DNA of 26,674 bases from Poronia punctata. Its lineage: Eukaryota; Ascomycota; Sordariomycetes; Xylariales; Xylariaceae. The position numbers and the translations under genes were made by a program. The stretch is from the NCBI GenBank assembly GCA_022579005.1, contig MU401821.1, positions 1 through 26,674 on the forward strand, given 5' to 3'. Shown here one piece after another: positions 7,874 through 19,500 of the stretch (position 1 is the first letter of the stretch; each line of letters starts with the position of its first letter). The notes under the pieces were generated by a model, which saw nothing but the letters and a program-made list of their open reading frames with translations, searched no databases and was not told the origin of the DNA.

Positions 7874-10594
7874 TTTGGGTTCATGTACTTAGCAAAAAGT
7901 TCACGTATAATGTGATTAACGGTTTGCTATGATAAGGAAGTCGGGTCGGTTTGTTTGTGAGAAAGACTGGCATGATATATTGTGGCGAGAGTAGGTATTT
8001 CGAAACATGTTGTCGAAGTGGCAATTAAGAGAGGACGTTGAGAGATGCAATTACACTAGCGCGTTATTGGTTAGATGGGAATTCCTAAACGGGTAAGGAA
8101 TTACCCCGCATTAGGGATGGGTAAAAGTGGGTTTGAATGTTTTGGGTGGGGTGTCACGGTGTTTAGAGTTTTGACTAGTACAGCTTGACCGGCGCGGCTC
8201 ATGATCATAGCACGCATAGTACCTAGTTAAGGATTGCGGATAAGTGAAAGCTTTTAATAAGTTGAGAGGTTTGGAAAAGTATCTCGAGGTCCATTCATCG
8301 TCTATTTGAGTCTAACGTTTGTTGGGCGACTTCGGAGCATGCGTCCTTGGGAAGTCACATTTGATGAGAATTTGGAGGCTTTGGAAGTTTCGGCTACGAA
8401 TAATGACTTTGTTTAACTTGAAAATCTGTAAGGCGAAGGATGTATATATGGGATTTTTAAACGGCTTTTGTAAAAGTTATACGTTGAGAAATATAGGGCA
8501 AGCCCTGTGCTAGAGAGGGTAAAGGGTTTGTCACAGTCTACACTGCCGGGGGGTCCGTAATGACTTATTGTTATTGCACAAGGAGGGAAGGTTTCTCTGA
8601 GAAGCAGAGGTCTCCTGTATCTACTTATATAGGCGTTTCGGTGTAGACTTGGCCTGTACACGTAGGCACCGAGACCGGAACCGTGACAGGGTTGACTTTA
8701 AGAGGCAGTGGACAGAATTGTATAAGAATGTTGCATTTGTTAAATAGCTTTGTCTATATGTTGCTGTTGTAAAAGCCTTAGAGGTGGGTGCGGCAGGTGG
8801 AAAAGGTTGTTTATATAGTAAAGTCTCACGACGGCATTTGCCCTGATCGTCTCCAAGGGTTGCCCCTACTTTGAGAATCACTGAATATACAAGGTACTCT
8901 TTCTATTACACGAACAAGGATTTCCTGGAATGGTAACAAGAGACGTAGTTTATCTCATTTCAGTATACCATATCCATGTCAGCCAAGTCCCCGGCGGTAC
9001 CGGTGGTTTGGTATAAAGTAACTATTGGTACTGTTTTCGTCTATAAATAAAACACCACCAAGGACAGGGTGAGCGGCATGGACGTGATAAACACCCCTTA
9101 GAAGACACGGGGTTTGTTTGCACATCTATTCTTCATTCTTGAGGATGAAGTACCGAGGGCTACATAAGCTTCTCTCTCCCTATTACTGCGATGCTATTTT
9201 CTTCCAACACAATAATGCTGGGTCTTCGCTCTGGCTATCCTTTCAGTACCAGGTAGATATACAACTTTACCTACTATGTACCTTTCTATTTTCACTTATA
9301 CAACGGCACCTGCATGACGGAGTTAATAAAGAAGCAATTCTACCTCTTGTTATACGGTGTGTACTCTGTGGTTGTGGTGCAACTCCAGACAACTGTACTA
9401 GATAGAATATAGTATGGGGCGCCTACCTTACCTCCTCTATCACGTCCTTGGGGTATGGAAGCCAATCTCGATTTTTGCATTCTCAAAATGCATGCTCTGT
9501 GTCTATATTAGATCTTCGTAGCCAGTGGCATGGCTTATGGGCCTTATAATTCCTTCCAATCATTTTAGCCCTCCTACTTCAGCCTGCCTTGATCCCCTTC
9601 CCGCGGCTTAAGCCCATAACACTACTTTACCTACCTCCTATCTTTCGAGGTACCTAACCGTAGCAGAGACTCGACAGCCATAGGGCCAGAACCGTTCTCA
9701 AAAACAGGTGGGTAATGTTAACATGGTTTTTGCCGCACTGTCTGTGGAACCCTACTAACCCTAAAACCCCTATGGAGAACAATTTTTCATCCTCCCCCTC
9801 TTTGAACAGAAGCCGCGTAAACTTGTACGCCGTGACTTGTACGTTGTGATTCTGACAGACAAGGAGGACTTCCGGTATTTTTTCTGCAAGGATCACACCT
9901 TTCTTCCTATAGTAAGTAGTCTTATTTCCTATGAAAGCAAGTAGAAACAGTTCTTACGAGGGGGTAAGTGCAACCCTCGTAGAGAAATACCACAGCGCAC
10001 AAAGGTGCTAGGTCCTAGAGTTTTCTATGTAGGGTTCTCCTTGGAATAAGCCAAGGTGGAATGCTGTGAGCAGACTTTGGGCTTGCACCAGATTCCAAGC
10101 AGTCAGCCACCTACGTGGCCTCGAGCTTCTTACAAGAGGGTGAAGCCTTGTCTGATCACAATGGCTTTGTACATCTCGCTTTCTACGTTTACTTGGTGTA
10201 CAATAGTCTTGACTCATAATCATATTCTACGAGAAGCGCAACTAAAAGTTTCAGGACTCGGTGCCTTGTTCGATGACTTTGCTCATTCCCTCGTCTGTTG
10301 TGCCTCATGTTCACATTCCCAGATATCCCCTACCCCAACATCGCAAATAGGAAAATAAAGCGTGTATAGAAACCACTAGAAGATTGAAGTCTGCTCCGGA
10401 TCATTTCCAAATCCCTGAAGCTCGCGTTCAGCTACGTTACCTTTGCAAAGTCTTTCCCATTCTTCCCAATCCTTGCTTACTTTATCGTGGAATTTCGATT
10501 GGGCTCGGCATACTGGGAGTGTCAAGAGTAGTAGCCATGTTTGCCTTTAACGATATATTCTGGGTTCAACTAGTAAGACGCCCGGTGCTGTAAG
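7874..10594. other. Long intergenic stretch without a convincing gene
   Basis: 2.7 kb of GC-balanced DNA. Open frames here are short (under 105 codons), several rely on non-ATG starts, and none shows a family motif or can be joined by splice sites into something recognisable. A minus-strand frame at 9654-9896 reads like ordinary protein but has no ATG. I see no tRNA-like cloverleaf, LTR pair or tandem array. The part just right of 7873 should hold the HNH gene promoter. Confidence 0.5.
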
Positions 10595-10603
10595 TATATA
10601 TAG
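10595..10603 (+). promoter_or_regulatory. TATA-box-like element upstream of the small Cys-rich gene
   Basis: TATATATAG in a GC-balanced setting, 173 bp before the ATG at 10776. Between it and that ATG the sequence is rich in CA and CAA with no earlier ATG, as expected of a fungal 5' leader. This supports both a promoter here and the choice of start. Confidence 0.45.
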
Positions 10604-10775
10604 GGAGAGTTCCGCGCAGACTTTTAAGCACTTTCTTGACTAGATCATTACCGGTAGAGACTCAACCACAAGCACAAGCACAATCACAATAGCACCAAAA
10701 AGCATACATTCAACCTACCATTTGTCTTCTGAATCCGATAATATTTACAAACTCCAAAAAGTGCAATCTAACACT

Positions 10776-11192
10776 ATGTCCAACACTAGGGATCGCCATT
10801 GCCCGGAGTGCGAGCAAGGGGAAAAGCACAGATGCAGTTGGGGACGCCTTATCACTGCCCGTTGCGAATGGGATTGTGGCAGGGGATGGACTCTGGATGA
10901 TCTGAAAGCCATCATAGCGAAACACGGGCTTGAGGGCAAGTTCAAAGCCCAGACAACTGAATATCATATCCTACCAAAGGGCCGTCGGCCCGCGGAGAAT
11001 GATAGTGAGCGTCCATTACACTATATGGTTTTCAACGGTCAGTTGACACCCTATCTTTACACGAGACATCGCGTGGCCAAGTTACCCGAGGACGGTGAGT
11101 TTGAGAATGAAATCGTCAGCCGGTTGCTCAGAACAAACGACCATGAGAACTTCGTGATTGAGGCTCTCCGTACACATCCGCGTCGAGTCTGA
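10776..11192 (+). CDS. Hypothetical small Cys-rich protein, 138 aa
   Basis: A single-exon frame with an ATG that is the first one downstream of a TATA-like element. I do not recognise the family. The N-terminal 40 residues carry Cys9, Cys12, Cys20, Cys30 and Cys34 with His8 and His18, including CPEC and CEWDC, and two Trp, suggesting a small zinc-binding module. There is no signal peptide or membrane segment, so secretion is unlikely. The middle (TLDDLKAIIAKHGLEGKF) should be helical. The C-terminal part (LTPYLYTRHRVAKLPEDG, then a charged segment ending in Arg-Arg-Val) has no motif I know. The frame could be extended upstream to 10722 only by using TTG. It is the last gene before the AT-rich block, about 330 bp from the boundary, a typical place for lineage-specific fungal genes. 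Confidence 0.6.
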   Translation: MSNTRDRHCPECEQGEKHRCSWGRLITARCEWDCGRGWTLDDLKAIIAKHGLEGKFKAQTTEYHILPKGRRPAENDSERPLHYMVFNGQLTPYLYTRHRVAKLPEDGEFENEIVSRLLRTNDHENFVIEALRTHPRRV

Positions 11193-11520
11193 GTGTCTAG
11201 CTCAGACTTTTGAGAACATTGGACTTGTGAGTGGGCGGTGGGAATGGTTTTGCTTGTTCCTAATCGTTGCCCGTCCATCCGGCTTCTTTTTCCCTTGGGG
11301 AATTTCTTTGGTTTCTTTTCTTTCCTTGTAAGGGATACTTCTTACGGCCTTACAACTAGCCATCGCTCCTTGGTCTGGCCGATGGGACGATTTCACTTAG
11401 TTGGTCCGCTTTTTGCATGCGTTGCTTTGAGCCTCACTTGTTTCCATATCGGCTCTCAGTTGTTATGGATAAGACCGACGCACAACCATCCTGATTGCTA
11501 CTAAAGCCACTTGTTTACTA
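11193..11520. other. 3' flank of the small Cys-rich gene, up to the AT boundary
   Basis: GC-balanced DNA that drops to AT-rich near 11520. An 88-codon frame (11238-11504) is present, rich in Leu, Phe and Pro, with no recognisable motif and no promoter. It is more likely UTR or spacer than a gene. Confidence 0.45.
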
Positions 11521-12769
11521 TTTTGGGTAGATTAATACAGAATTGTAGTAATAAATAAAGTACAGTTTGTTAATAGGTACCTATTAAGTACCTGCAATTA
11601 CTTAATAAGTAGTGTTAAGTACTTAGCATAGCATATAAGTAGTAAGTGCTTAGCGTTAAGTATAAGTACTTAACTTTTTTATATTAAGTACTTAACTATG
11701 CTAAAGTTAAGTACTTAACTTAAGTACTTAACTTTAATAAGTTAAGTATTTATAAAAGTTAAATACTTAACTTTATTATAATATAATATAAAAAAATAAT
11801 TATAATATAAAATAAGCTATTAATAATTTTATTTTATAACTACTTAATTTAAATATAAATATACTTATTATATATTAATTTATTAAAAGTAGCTTAATTT
11901 TTTTTATTATTATTTTTTTTTATTAATTAGCTTATTATTATTATTAGTATTATTTTTAAAGTTTTTTATATTTATATTTATATTATTATTATTATTTTTA
12001 ACTACTATATTATTAGTAAAAAGTTATATATTTATTTAGTTTTTAAGTTTATTTTATTTACTAGCAATATTTAATTTAAACTAGCTAATAAAAGTATTTA
12101 TAGCAACTTAATTAATAATACTTAATTTAAACTAGTTAAAAAAAATATTTATAGTAGCTTAATTAGCTTTTATAGTTTTATTTTATTTATATTAAATTAA
12201 AATCTTTTTAGTTTTAATTTTTTATAATTTATATAGTTGCTTTTTTGCTTTTTTTACTTTTTATTTATATTTTTTAACTTATTAATAATATTTTAAAGTT
12301 AGTAAGTTATATTATAAAAATAATAAGTAAACTAGTACTTTTTAAGCATAATATAGTTTATATTAATATGTTTTATAATTTTTATAATAAAAAATAATAG
12401 TTATATATTTTTAATTATTAATATAACTTAGTAAGCATAAATAGTAGCTTAATAAGCACTTATATATAAATATAATTAGTAAATAATTAGTATATAATTA
12501 GTATAATATAAAATAATAAATATATATACTAATAAAAACTAAGTATAAAGTTACTTTATTAGCTTTTTTTAAAATAGCTAAAGCTAATACTTAAAATTAA
12601 AAGTTTTTAATTTATTTTATAATTAAGTTATAGTTAATATAAAAATTTTTAATAACTTGCTATATAATTTTATAAATAAGTTATATAAATAAAGCTTTAA
12701 AAATAGCTATAAACTTAGCTAAATATATTTATACTTTATATATTTTTTAAAATAAATAATGTTTTAAAT
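11521..12769. repeat. AT-rich, RIP-like degraded block with palindrome cluster
   Basis: Composition falls sharply to mostly A and T. The first 250 bp carry many near-identical palindromic words, listed separately; the rest is low-complexity AT DNA with remaining C mostly in GCT or ACT context. No open frame or intact element is visible. The LTR element at 12770 is inserted at the right end of this stretch. Confidence 0.7.
11571..11775. repeat. Cluster of GGTACC / AAGTACTTA palindromes
   Basis: Begins with a perfect 16-bp palindrome, TAATAGGTACCTATTA (11571-11586), and continues with at least five copies or near copies of TTAAGTACTTAA, among them the perfect 14-bp palindrome GTTAAGTACTTAAC at 11706-11719. 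Spacing is irregular, so this is a palindrome cluster rather than a regular tandem array. It sits exactly at the GC/AT boundary. Confidence 0.65.
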
Positions 12770-12971
12770 TGTAAGGGTGCGACCTATCTACTTACCCTGG
12801 AGTGCCTAGACTAGCAAAGACCCTTTAGCTAAAGGTCGGCGCAGGTCTGCAGGACTTAAAGGACTTTAAAAGACCTAGGCTACATATAGCTTAATTGCGC
12901 AGATGTAAAACATCTAGGCAATAACTACTTTTGGTAAGCCTTATAGCTTAATAGTTAACTGTACTATTATA
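12770..12971 (+). repeat. 5' LTR of the TRIM-like element
   Basis: 202 bp, aligned without gaps to the 3' LTR. By hand count 24 positions differ and every difference is a transition (C/T or G/A), about 88% identity. Directly inside it lies a 7-bp inverted repeat (TTGTTAT ... ATAACAA, 12972-12993) where a primer binding site would be expected. Confidence 0.85.
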
Positions 12972-13385
12972 TTGTTATTGCTTAGTATAACAATTTTTGC
13001 AAAGGTTTAATTTTTGCGGTTGCTGTGCAAGTTATAAGAGTTTTATAGCTAATTAATAGCTAAGACGTAGCTAAATATATAGCGTTTATTAAAAGCAACG
13101 TGCAAGTAACGCTGTCGAACACCTAAGTACTATAGTGTAAAAATAACACCTTTAGTAGAGCTAGTTAGGCATTAATTGCTAAATTGCTAAACTATATGTT
13201 GTAAAATATTGTTTTGCTAATTAAAATAACTTAAATCTAATTATGCAAGTTGTTTGCTAACTAGATTGCAACCGGAAAGTATTTATTAATTAAATTACTT
13301 ATATTAATTAAATTACTTACGTTAATTATAAAAAAACGCAATAACGCAATTAAATTAAGGACAATTTATTAAAAAAGGGGGGCAG

Positions 13386-13587
13386 TGTAAAGGTGCGACC
13401 TATCTACCTACTTTAAAGTGCCTAGACTAGCAAAGACCTTTTAGCTAAAGGTTAGCGCAAGTTTGCAAGACCTAAAGGACCTTAAAGGACCTAGGCTACA
13501 TATAGCTTAATTGCGTAGATATAAAACATCTGGGCAATAACCACTTTTAGTAAGCCTTATAGCTTAACAGTTAATTGCACTGTTATA
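13386..13587 (+). repeat. 3' LTR of the TRIM-like element
   Basis: 202 bp, same start (TGTAAAGGTGCGACC) and same end as the 5' LTR, preceded by the purine tract. The changed bases lie on both copies and both strands, so both LTRs were mutated after insertion. This pattern is expected from RIP and not from ordinary drift, which would include transversions and indels. Confidence 0.85.
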
Positions 13588-16500
13588 TAAATATAATTAG
13601 TAATAATATTATATTAAAAAAATAAAATATTTACTTTTATTATTTATAAGCTTTTAAACTTTAAATTGCCTAAAGCTTATAATATTAAAGCTTATATATA
13701 TAAAAAAGCTAACTAGTATTTTTTTTATTGCTTACTATTTTTTTTTTTTTTTAGTAAAATAGTTTTGCTTATAAGCTATTTTCTACTTATAGTTTTGCTT
13801 ATATATTATTTAGTACTAAAAAAAACAAAAGCAATAATTAAAACTTTAATATATTATTAAAAATATTAATATTAGCTAACTTTAGCTTTTTAGCTACTAT
13901 TATTTTATTAACTTTAAAGTTATTAAAACTTAACTTTATAATAGTTATTTTAAGCTTAAGCTTTTTTAAAGCAAGTTTATAAAGCGTTATAGTATATATA
14001 TTATATAAACTTTATATATAATAAATATAAAATTAGTATATAATTAAAATAAAATATATAAAATAAATCTTTTACTATATACTTTTTTTATTATTATAAT
14101 TAATAATAAAGTTTAAAAGTAAATAGTTATAAAACTTATATTAGCATACTAGTATATAGCAAATATAAAAAATATAAGTTAAAATACTTATAAAATATAT
14201 AAGCTTTTAAGCTAATATACTTTTTAATATAAAGTATTAAAAAAAATTAGGTTATAAAAAAAAAGTTTATTTTTAAATATACTAAATATAAAAATTTAAT
14301 ATATTAGTATAAAACCTACTTTTAATTAATTAAATAATAGCTTATATTATAAACATATATTAAATTTACTTTTAATTAATTAAACAATAGCTTATATTAT
14401 TAATATATATTAAATTTACTTTTAATTAATTAAATAATAGCTTATATTATTAATATATATTAAATCTACTTTTAATTAATTAAATAATAGCTTATATTAT
14501 TAATATATATTAAATTTACTTTTAATTAATTAAGTAATAAATTATATTATTAATATATATTAAACGTACTTTTACTAGGTAAAATAAGTAATTCATAGTA
14601 ATTTATATTAAAAATTTATATATTAAATATATTATAATTTATTTTAATTATTACTTATAAATATTAACTATAAAAATATATTATAATTTATTTTAATTAT
14701 TATTTATAACTATTAATTATAAAAGTATACTATAAGTTATTTTAATTATTATTATTTATTTAAAATATATTATTTTTTTATTAAATAAAAGCTTTTTTAT
14801 TATTTATAAATATAAATATAAAAAGTAACTATTTTATAAATATTAAATTATAATAAATATATTTTATTATTTATTTAAAATAATATATATTTAAATAATA
14901 AAGTATATTATAATAATATTACTTTAATATATATTTATATATTATTTTAGCTAAATAGTAAAATATACTTATTATACTTTTTTTTATAAACCTTTTACTT
15001 TTTATTATTTAATTGCTTATAAATAATATAAGTTTTTTTATTTTAGTGCTTATAAATAATATATTTACTTTTAATATATTTTTTATAATTTTTATTAATA
15101 TTTTTTTTACTTTTATAATTTTTTTTAATTAATTTATATTATTTATATTATATATTATATTTACTTACTTTTATTATAATTATAAATAATAACTTTTATA
15201 TTATTATATATATATTATATTATTATTAAGTATTAAGCTTTTATTTAATAAAAATAATATTTATATTATAATAGCAAATATATTAAATATAATTAAAAAT
15301 TTATAAGTTAAAAAAATTATATAGTATTACGTTTTAATATTATTATAACTTATTTTTAAAAAAGTATGCTTAAATTTTTAAAATTACTAAACTGCTACCT
15401 TTATATTTTTTAAATTTATATAAGGCTAAGTAAAAGTAATAAGTTTTTATTATTTAAATTATTATTATTTATAATTTTAAAAGTATTTTAAAATAAAATA
15501 TTTTAACTAAATATGCTAAAAAAGTTAAGTTTGCTAAAAGTAGTATATAGTTTAGCAGTATAGTTTTTATTATTATTATTATTATTATTTATAGCGTTTA
15601 TTAGTTTATTAATTTTTTTTATATATTTATTATTATAAACATATGCTATAATAATAAAAAAAGCTTAAAATAAAGTTATATTTAAATAAGCCTAGTTAAA
15701 ATTATAAAATAAAATAAGCATAGCTTTATATATGCTTTAAATATATAGTACTAGCTTATATTATAAAAATATTTTAAGTAAAGGTAATAAAACTAAGTTT
15801 TATAGTTTTAATTGTTTTTTAAAAGTTTAAAAGTAATAAATCTATTTTTATAAAACAATTAATATAAAATTAGTATATTTTATTTTACTAAGCATATATA
15901 CTACTATTAAAATATTTATTAATAATTTCTTTTTAAATATTTAAAATAAATAATATAAATAACTATGCTTAAAAATAGTTAGTACTAAAGCTTAAAATAT
16001 AAAAACAAAATATATTTTAAGTAAACTTAATTATATTAAAATTATTTGCTTGCTTATATTTATATTTTTTATTTTAATACTTTAATACGTATTTATATAA
16101 CTAAAATAATTTTAATATAGCTTATATGCTTATTTAAAGTATTTTATAGTAGCTATATAGCTACTATTATTATTTTTTAAATATTTAAAATATTTATTTT
16201 ACTTATTAAATTTATTTATATAAGTAATTTTTAAAGTTATGCTTAATAGTTATAATAATATTACTAGTTATAATAGCTGCTTATTTTTATAAAAAGCTTT
16301 ATTAAAATACTTTTTAAGCTTTTTTAAACTAATATTAATATTTTTAAATAATAGTTTAAAATTATTTATATTAACTATAAATAAGTTGCTACTAAACTAT
16401 TTTTTTATAATTTACTTATTATAAATAATAAAATGCTTTATAATATAAAAAAGCTTTATAAAATAATAGCTAATTTTATTATTATAAAATAAACTAAATA

Positions 16501-19500
16501 TATTTATTAAGTAAAAAAATAGTACTATAATATAATATATATAGTATATATACTACTATACTTTTTTTAAAAACTAAAAAGCCTTTTTATAATTTATTTT
16601 ATTTATAAATACTTAAAAAATAAGCTAAAGTACTTTTGTTTTAAAAAGTATAAAAATGTTTATATTTTATTTTATTTTTATAGCTATTACTAGTGTTAAA
16701 AAATAAGTAAAAGTTAATATGCTTTTATTAATAAGCTATTATTAAATATTAAAAAATAACTTTTTATACTTAGTACTTTTAAATATATATATTAATAAGT
16801 TATAAACTTAATAAAATTAATATATAATTAATATATAATAAGCAAGCTATTAAATTATATATACTGCTATAAGTATATAAAATACTTTATTTTTATTTAT
16901 ATTAGAAATTTAGTTTTTTATTTTTAGCTTTATATTAATAGTGCTAAAAAATTGCTAAAAATAAGCTATACTATATATAAAAAGCATAATAAATAACTTA
17001 TTTTATTTTTTATAAGTAAACTGTTTTTTTTTAAAGCAGTTTAAATTACTTAAGCTATAAAACTGCTGCTATTATTAACTATAAATATTTTTATAGCTAT
17101 ATATAAGCAATTTAACTTTAAAGCTTTATAAATAAGCATAATACTTATTTAAGCTATTTTATTTTTATAATTTTATATATTAACTAATATATACTATAAT
17201 ATTTAGTTTTTATTAATAAAATAAATATAAACTTTTTAATAGCTAGCTAAAAAGCTAAAAGTAGTTTATATATTAGCTATAATAAAAATATAAAAATTTA
17301 AAACTTATTTAAAAAACTAATATATAAAAAGTTTTTTTATATATTTAATAAAAATTTTTATAAGCATAAAAAAGCTAAAAATAAAAGTAATAAAATTTTA
17401 AGCTTAATAAAAGCTTATAAACTATTAATTTATAATAAAATTAAAAAGAAAATTTAAAGCTAACTATATATATATTAATAAAATGTTTACTTTAATAAAA
17501 GTAGTATAGCTTTATATTAATAATTAATATATAATTAATATAATTTTATATATTATTAATAAATAAAATATTTTACTAGTATTTATATTTTTATAAATTT
17601 TTTTACTTCCTATTTTTAATATTTAATATATAAAGTACTTTTAAAGTGCTTTATTATTAAATTTATTTTTATTAACTAAAAAAAAAAATATATATAATTA
17701 TTAAGTTATATTATTTATAAAAAAGCTTAAGTATGCTAGTATTATATTTTATTGCTTAATAAAAATAATTTTAAAATAAATTTTTTTATTTATATAAAAA
17801 TTTTTATATTATTTTTATTTTTTGCTTTAATTTTTTTTTTATAATATATAGCATAAAAAGTAGTAGTTAAAAACTACTTTTAAAATAATATTACTTTTAT
17901 AAGGTTATAAATATAATATAACTTTATTATTTTTAGCTTGCTTATATATAATAGTTATAAAGCTTTTAAGCTAGTAAATAAAAAATTTAAATTATATAAA
18001 TTTAAAAAAGTATTAAATAATAAAGTAGTAATTTATTATTAAGCAAAAGTTAAATATAAAGCTAAAAGTATAGTAAAAAAAAGCAAAAGTATAAAAAAAA
18101 GAAAATTTTAGCTACTAAAGTTAATATTATTTAAAAAGTTATTATTGTTATTTTTTATAAACTTAAGCAATTTAGCTTAAATAAACAAAATATTAAAATT
18201 TTTATTTATATTAATAAGCTTATTTATAATATAATAAAAATAAATTTAAAAATAAAAAGTTTAAATAGTAATTATTTTATAATATATATTAATTTTTGTT
18301 TTAATTTAAGTAAAAGTATTAATATGCTATATTATTATAGCTAGTTAACTAACAAAACTTTATTAAAGTAGCTATATATTTAGTAATTTATTTAATTTTT
18401 TTTTTTTTTTTATTATTTAAACAAAATACTTACTATTAAGTTTTTTTTTATAATGCTTTTAGTATTAAAATTATTACTTTTTGCTAGCAATATAAATAAA
18501 AAAAAATATAATTTTAATATTATTTAATAACTAAATAATATTTTTTATAAAATATAAAAAACACTAGCTATTAGTTTTTTTAAATTTTTAATAAGTTATA
18601 ATATTATGCTTTTTTTTTTTATTACCTTTACTTTTTTTAAATTTTTAAATTTTTTTTAGTAATAAGCTTATAGTAAAAGAAAAAGCTATAAAAACTAATT
18701 TTTATATTTTATAACGCTATATATACTAGCTTTAACTATAAAAAACTATTATATTTTAATTATTAAGTAAAACTATTACTAAAATATTAAAAAAGCGTAT
18801 ATAAAAACTAAAAAGTAAGTAAACTTGTAAATTAATATAAAATTAATATATTTACTAATTAAAAAAAAAGCTATTGCTTTTTATAATATTTGCTAACTAT
18901 AAAAATTAGTTAACTTATTAATTTTATAAAAGCTATTTAGTTATATAGTATGCAAAATTATACTAAATATTAACTTATTTTTATAAATTTAGTTTAAAGC
19001 ATTATATACTTTTTAAAAAGCTATAAAAGCGTATTTAATAAAAGTTTATATATATATATATTATAATAGCTATATTATAAGTGTTTGCTAATATTATATA
19101 AGTTTAAACTTCTATATTATTTATACTAAGCAAGTTATTATAAATATTAAAAACTTTAAACTTTTAAAGTTTTTTAAATAAAAAGCTAATATTTTAATAT
19201 TAACTTAAAAATAATTTATAATTATAATTTTATTAATATTTTATATATTGTTTTATATTTAAAAAATTAATATAAGTATAATAATATTTAAATTTAATTA
19301 TTATAAATAAAATATTATTATATAATTAATATATTTTTATAATTAACTTATATAATATTATTATATTATAATTAATATATTTTATTAGTATAAAATTATA
19401 TTAAATAAAGCTTTATAATAAATATTATTATTTTTATTTTTATTTAATATATTAAGTTTTTTATAATTTTTAGCTTATTTAAAAGTTTATTTATTTTATA

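Larger units (their letters stand above)
12770..13587 (+). mobile_element. TRIM-like non-autonomous LTR retrotransposon (818 bp)
   Basis: Two direct repeats of 202 bp (12770-12971 and 13386-13587), both starting TGTAA and ending TATA, flank 414 bp of internal DNA. A purine tract AAAAAAGGGGGG (13371-13382) lies three bases before the 3' LTR, as expected of a polypurine tract. The 5-bp sequence TAAAT sits just before the 5' LTR (12765-12769) and just after the 3' LTR (13588-13592), a target-site duplication. The internal part has no coding frame, so the element depends on another element's enzymes. Its size matches terminal-repeat retrotransposons in miniature. The terminal CA expected of an LTR is TA in both copies, as C-to-T mutation would give. 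A primer binding site cannot be assigned. Confidence 0.85.

Noticed and set aside
9654..9896. 80-codon minus-strand frame
   Set aside because: Starts with GTG, has no motif, and no flanking exons can be joined; possibly a decayed fragment but not supportable.
10722..10775. N-terminal extension of the small Cys-rich protein
   Set aside because: Requires a TTG start; the first ATG after the TATA-like element is at 10776.
11238..11504. 88-codon frame after the Cys-rich gene
   Set aside because: Low-information hydrophobic composition, start within the likely 3' UTR, no motif.
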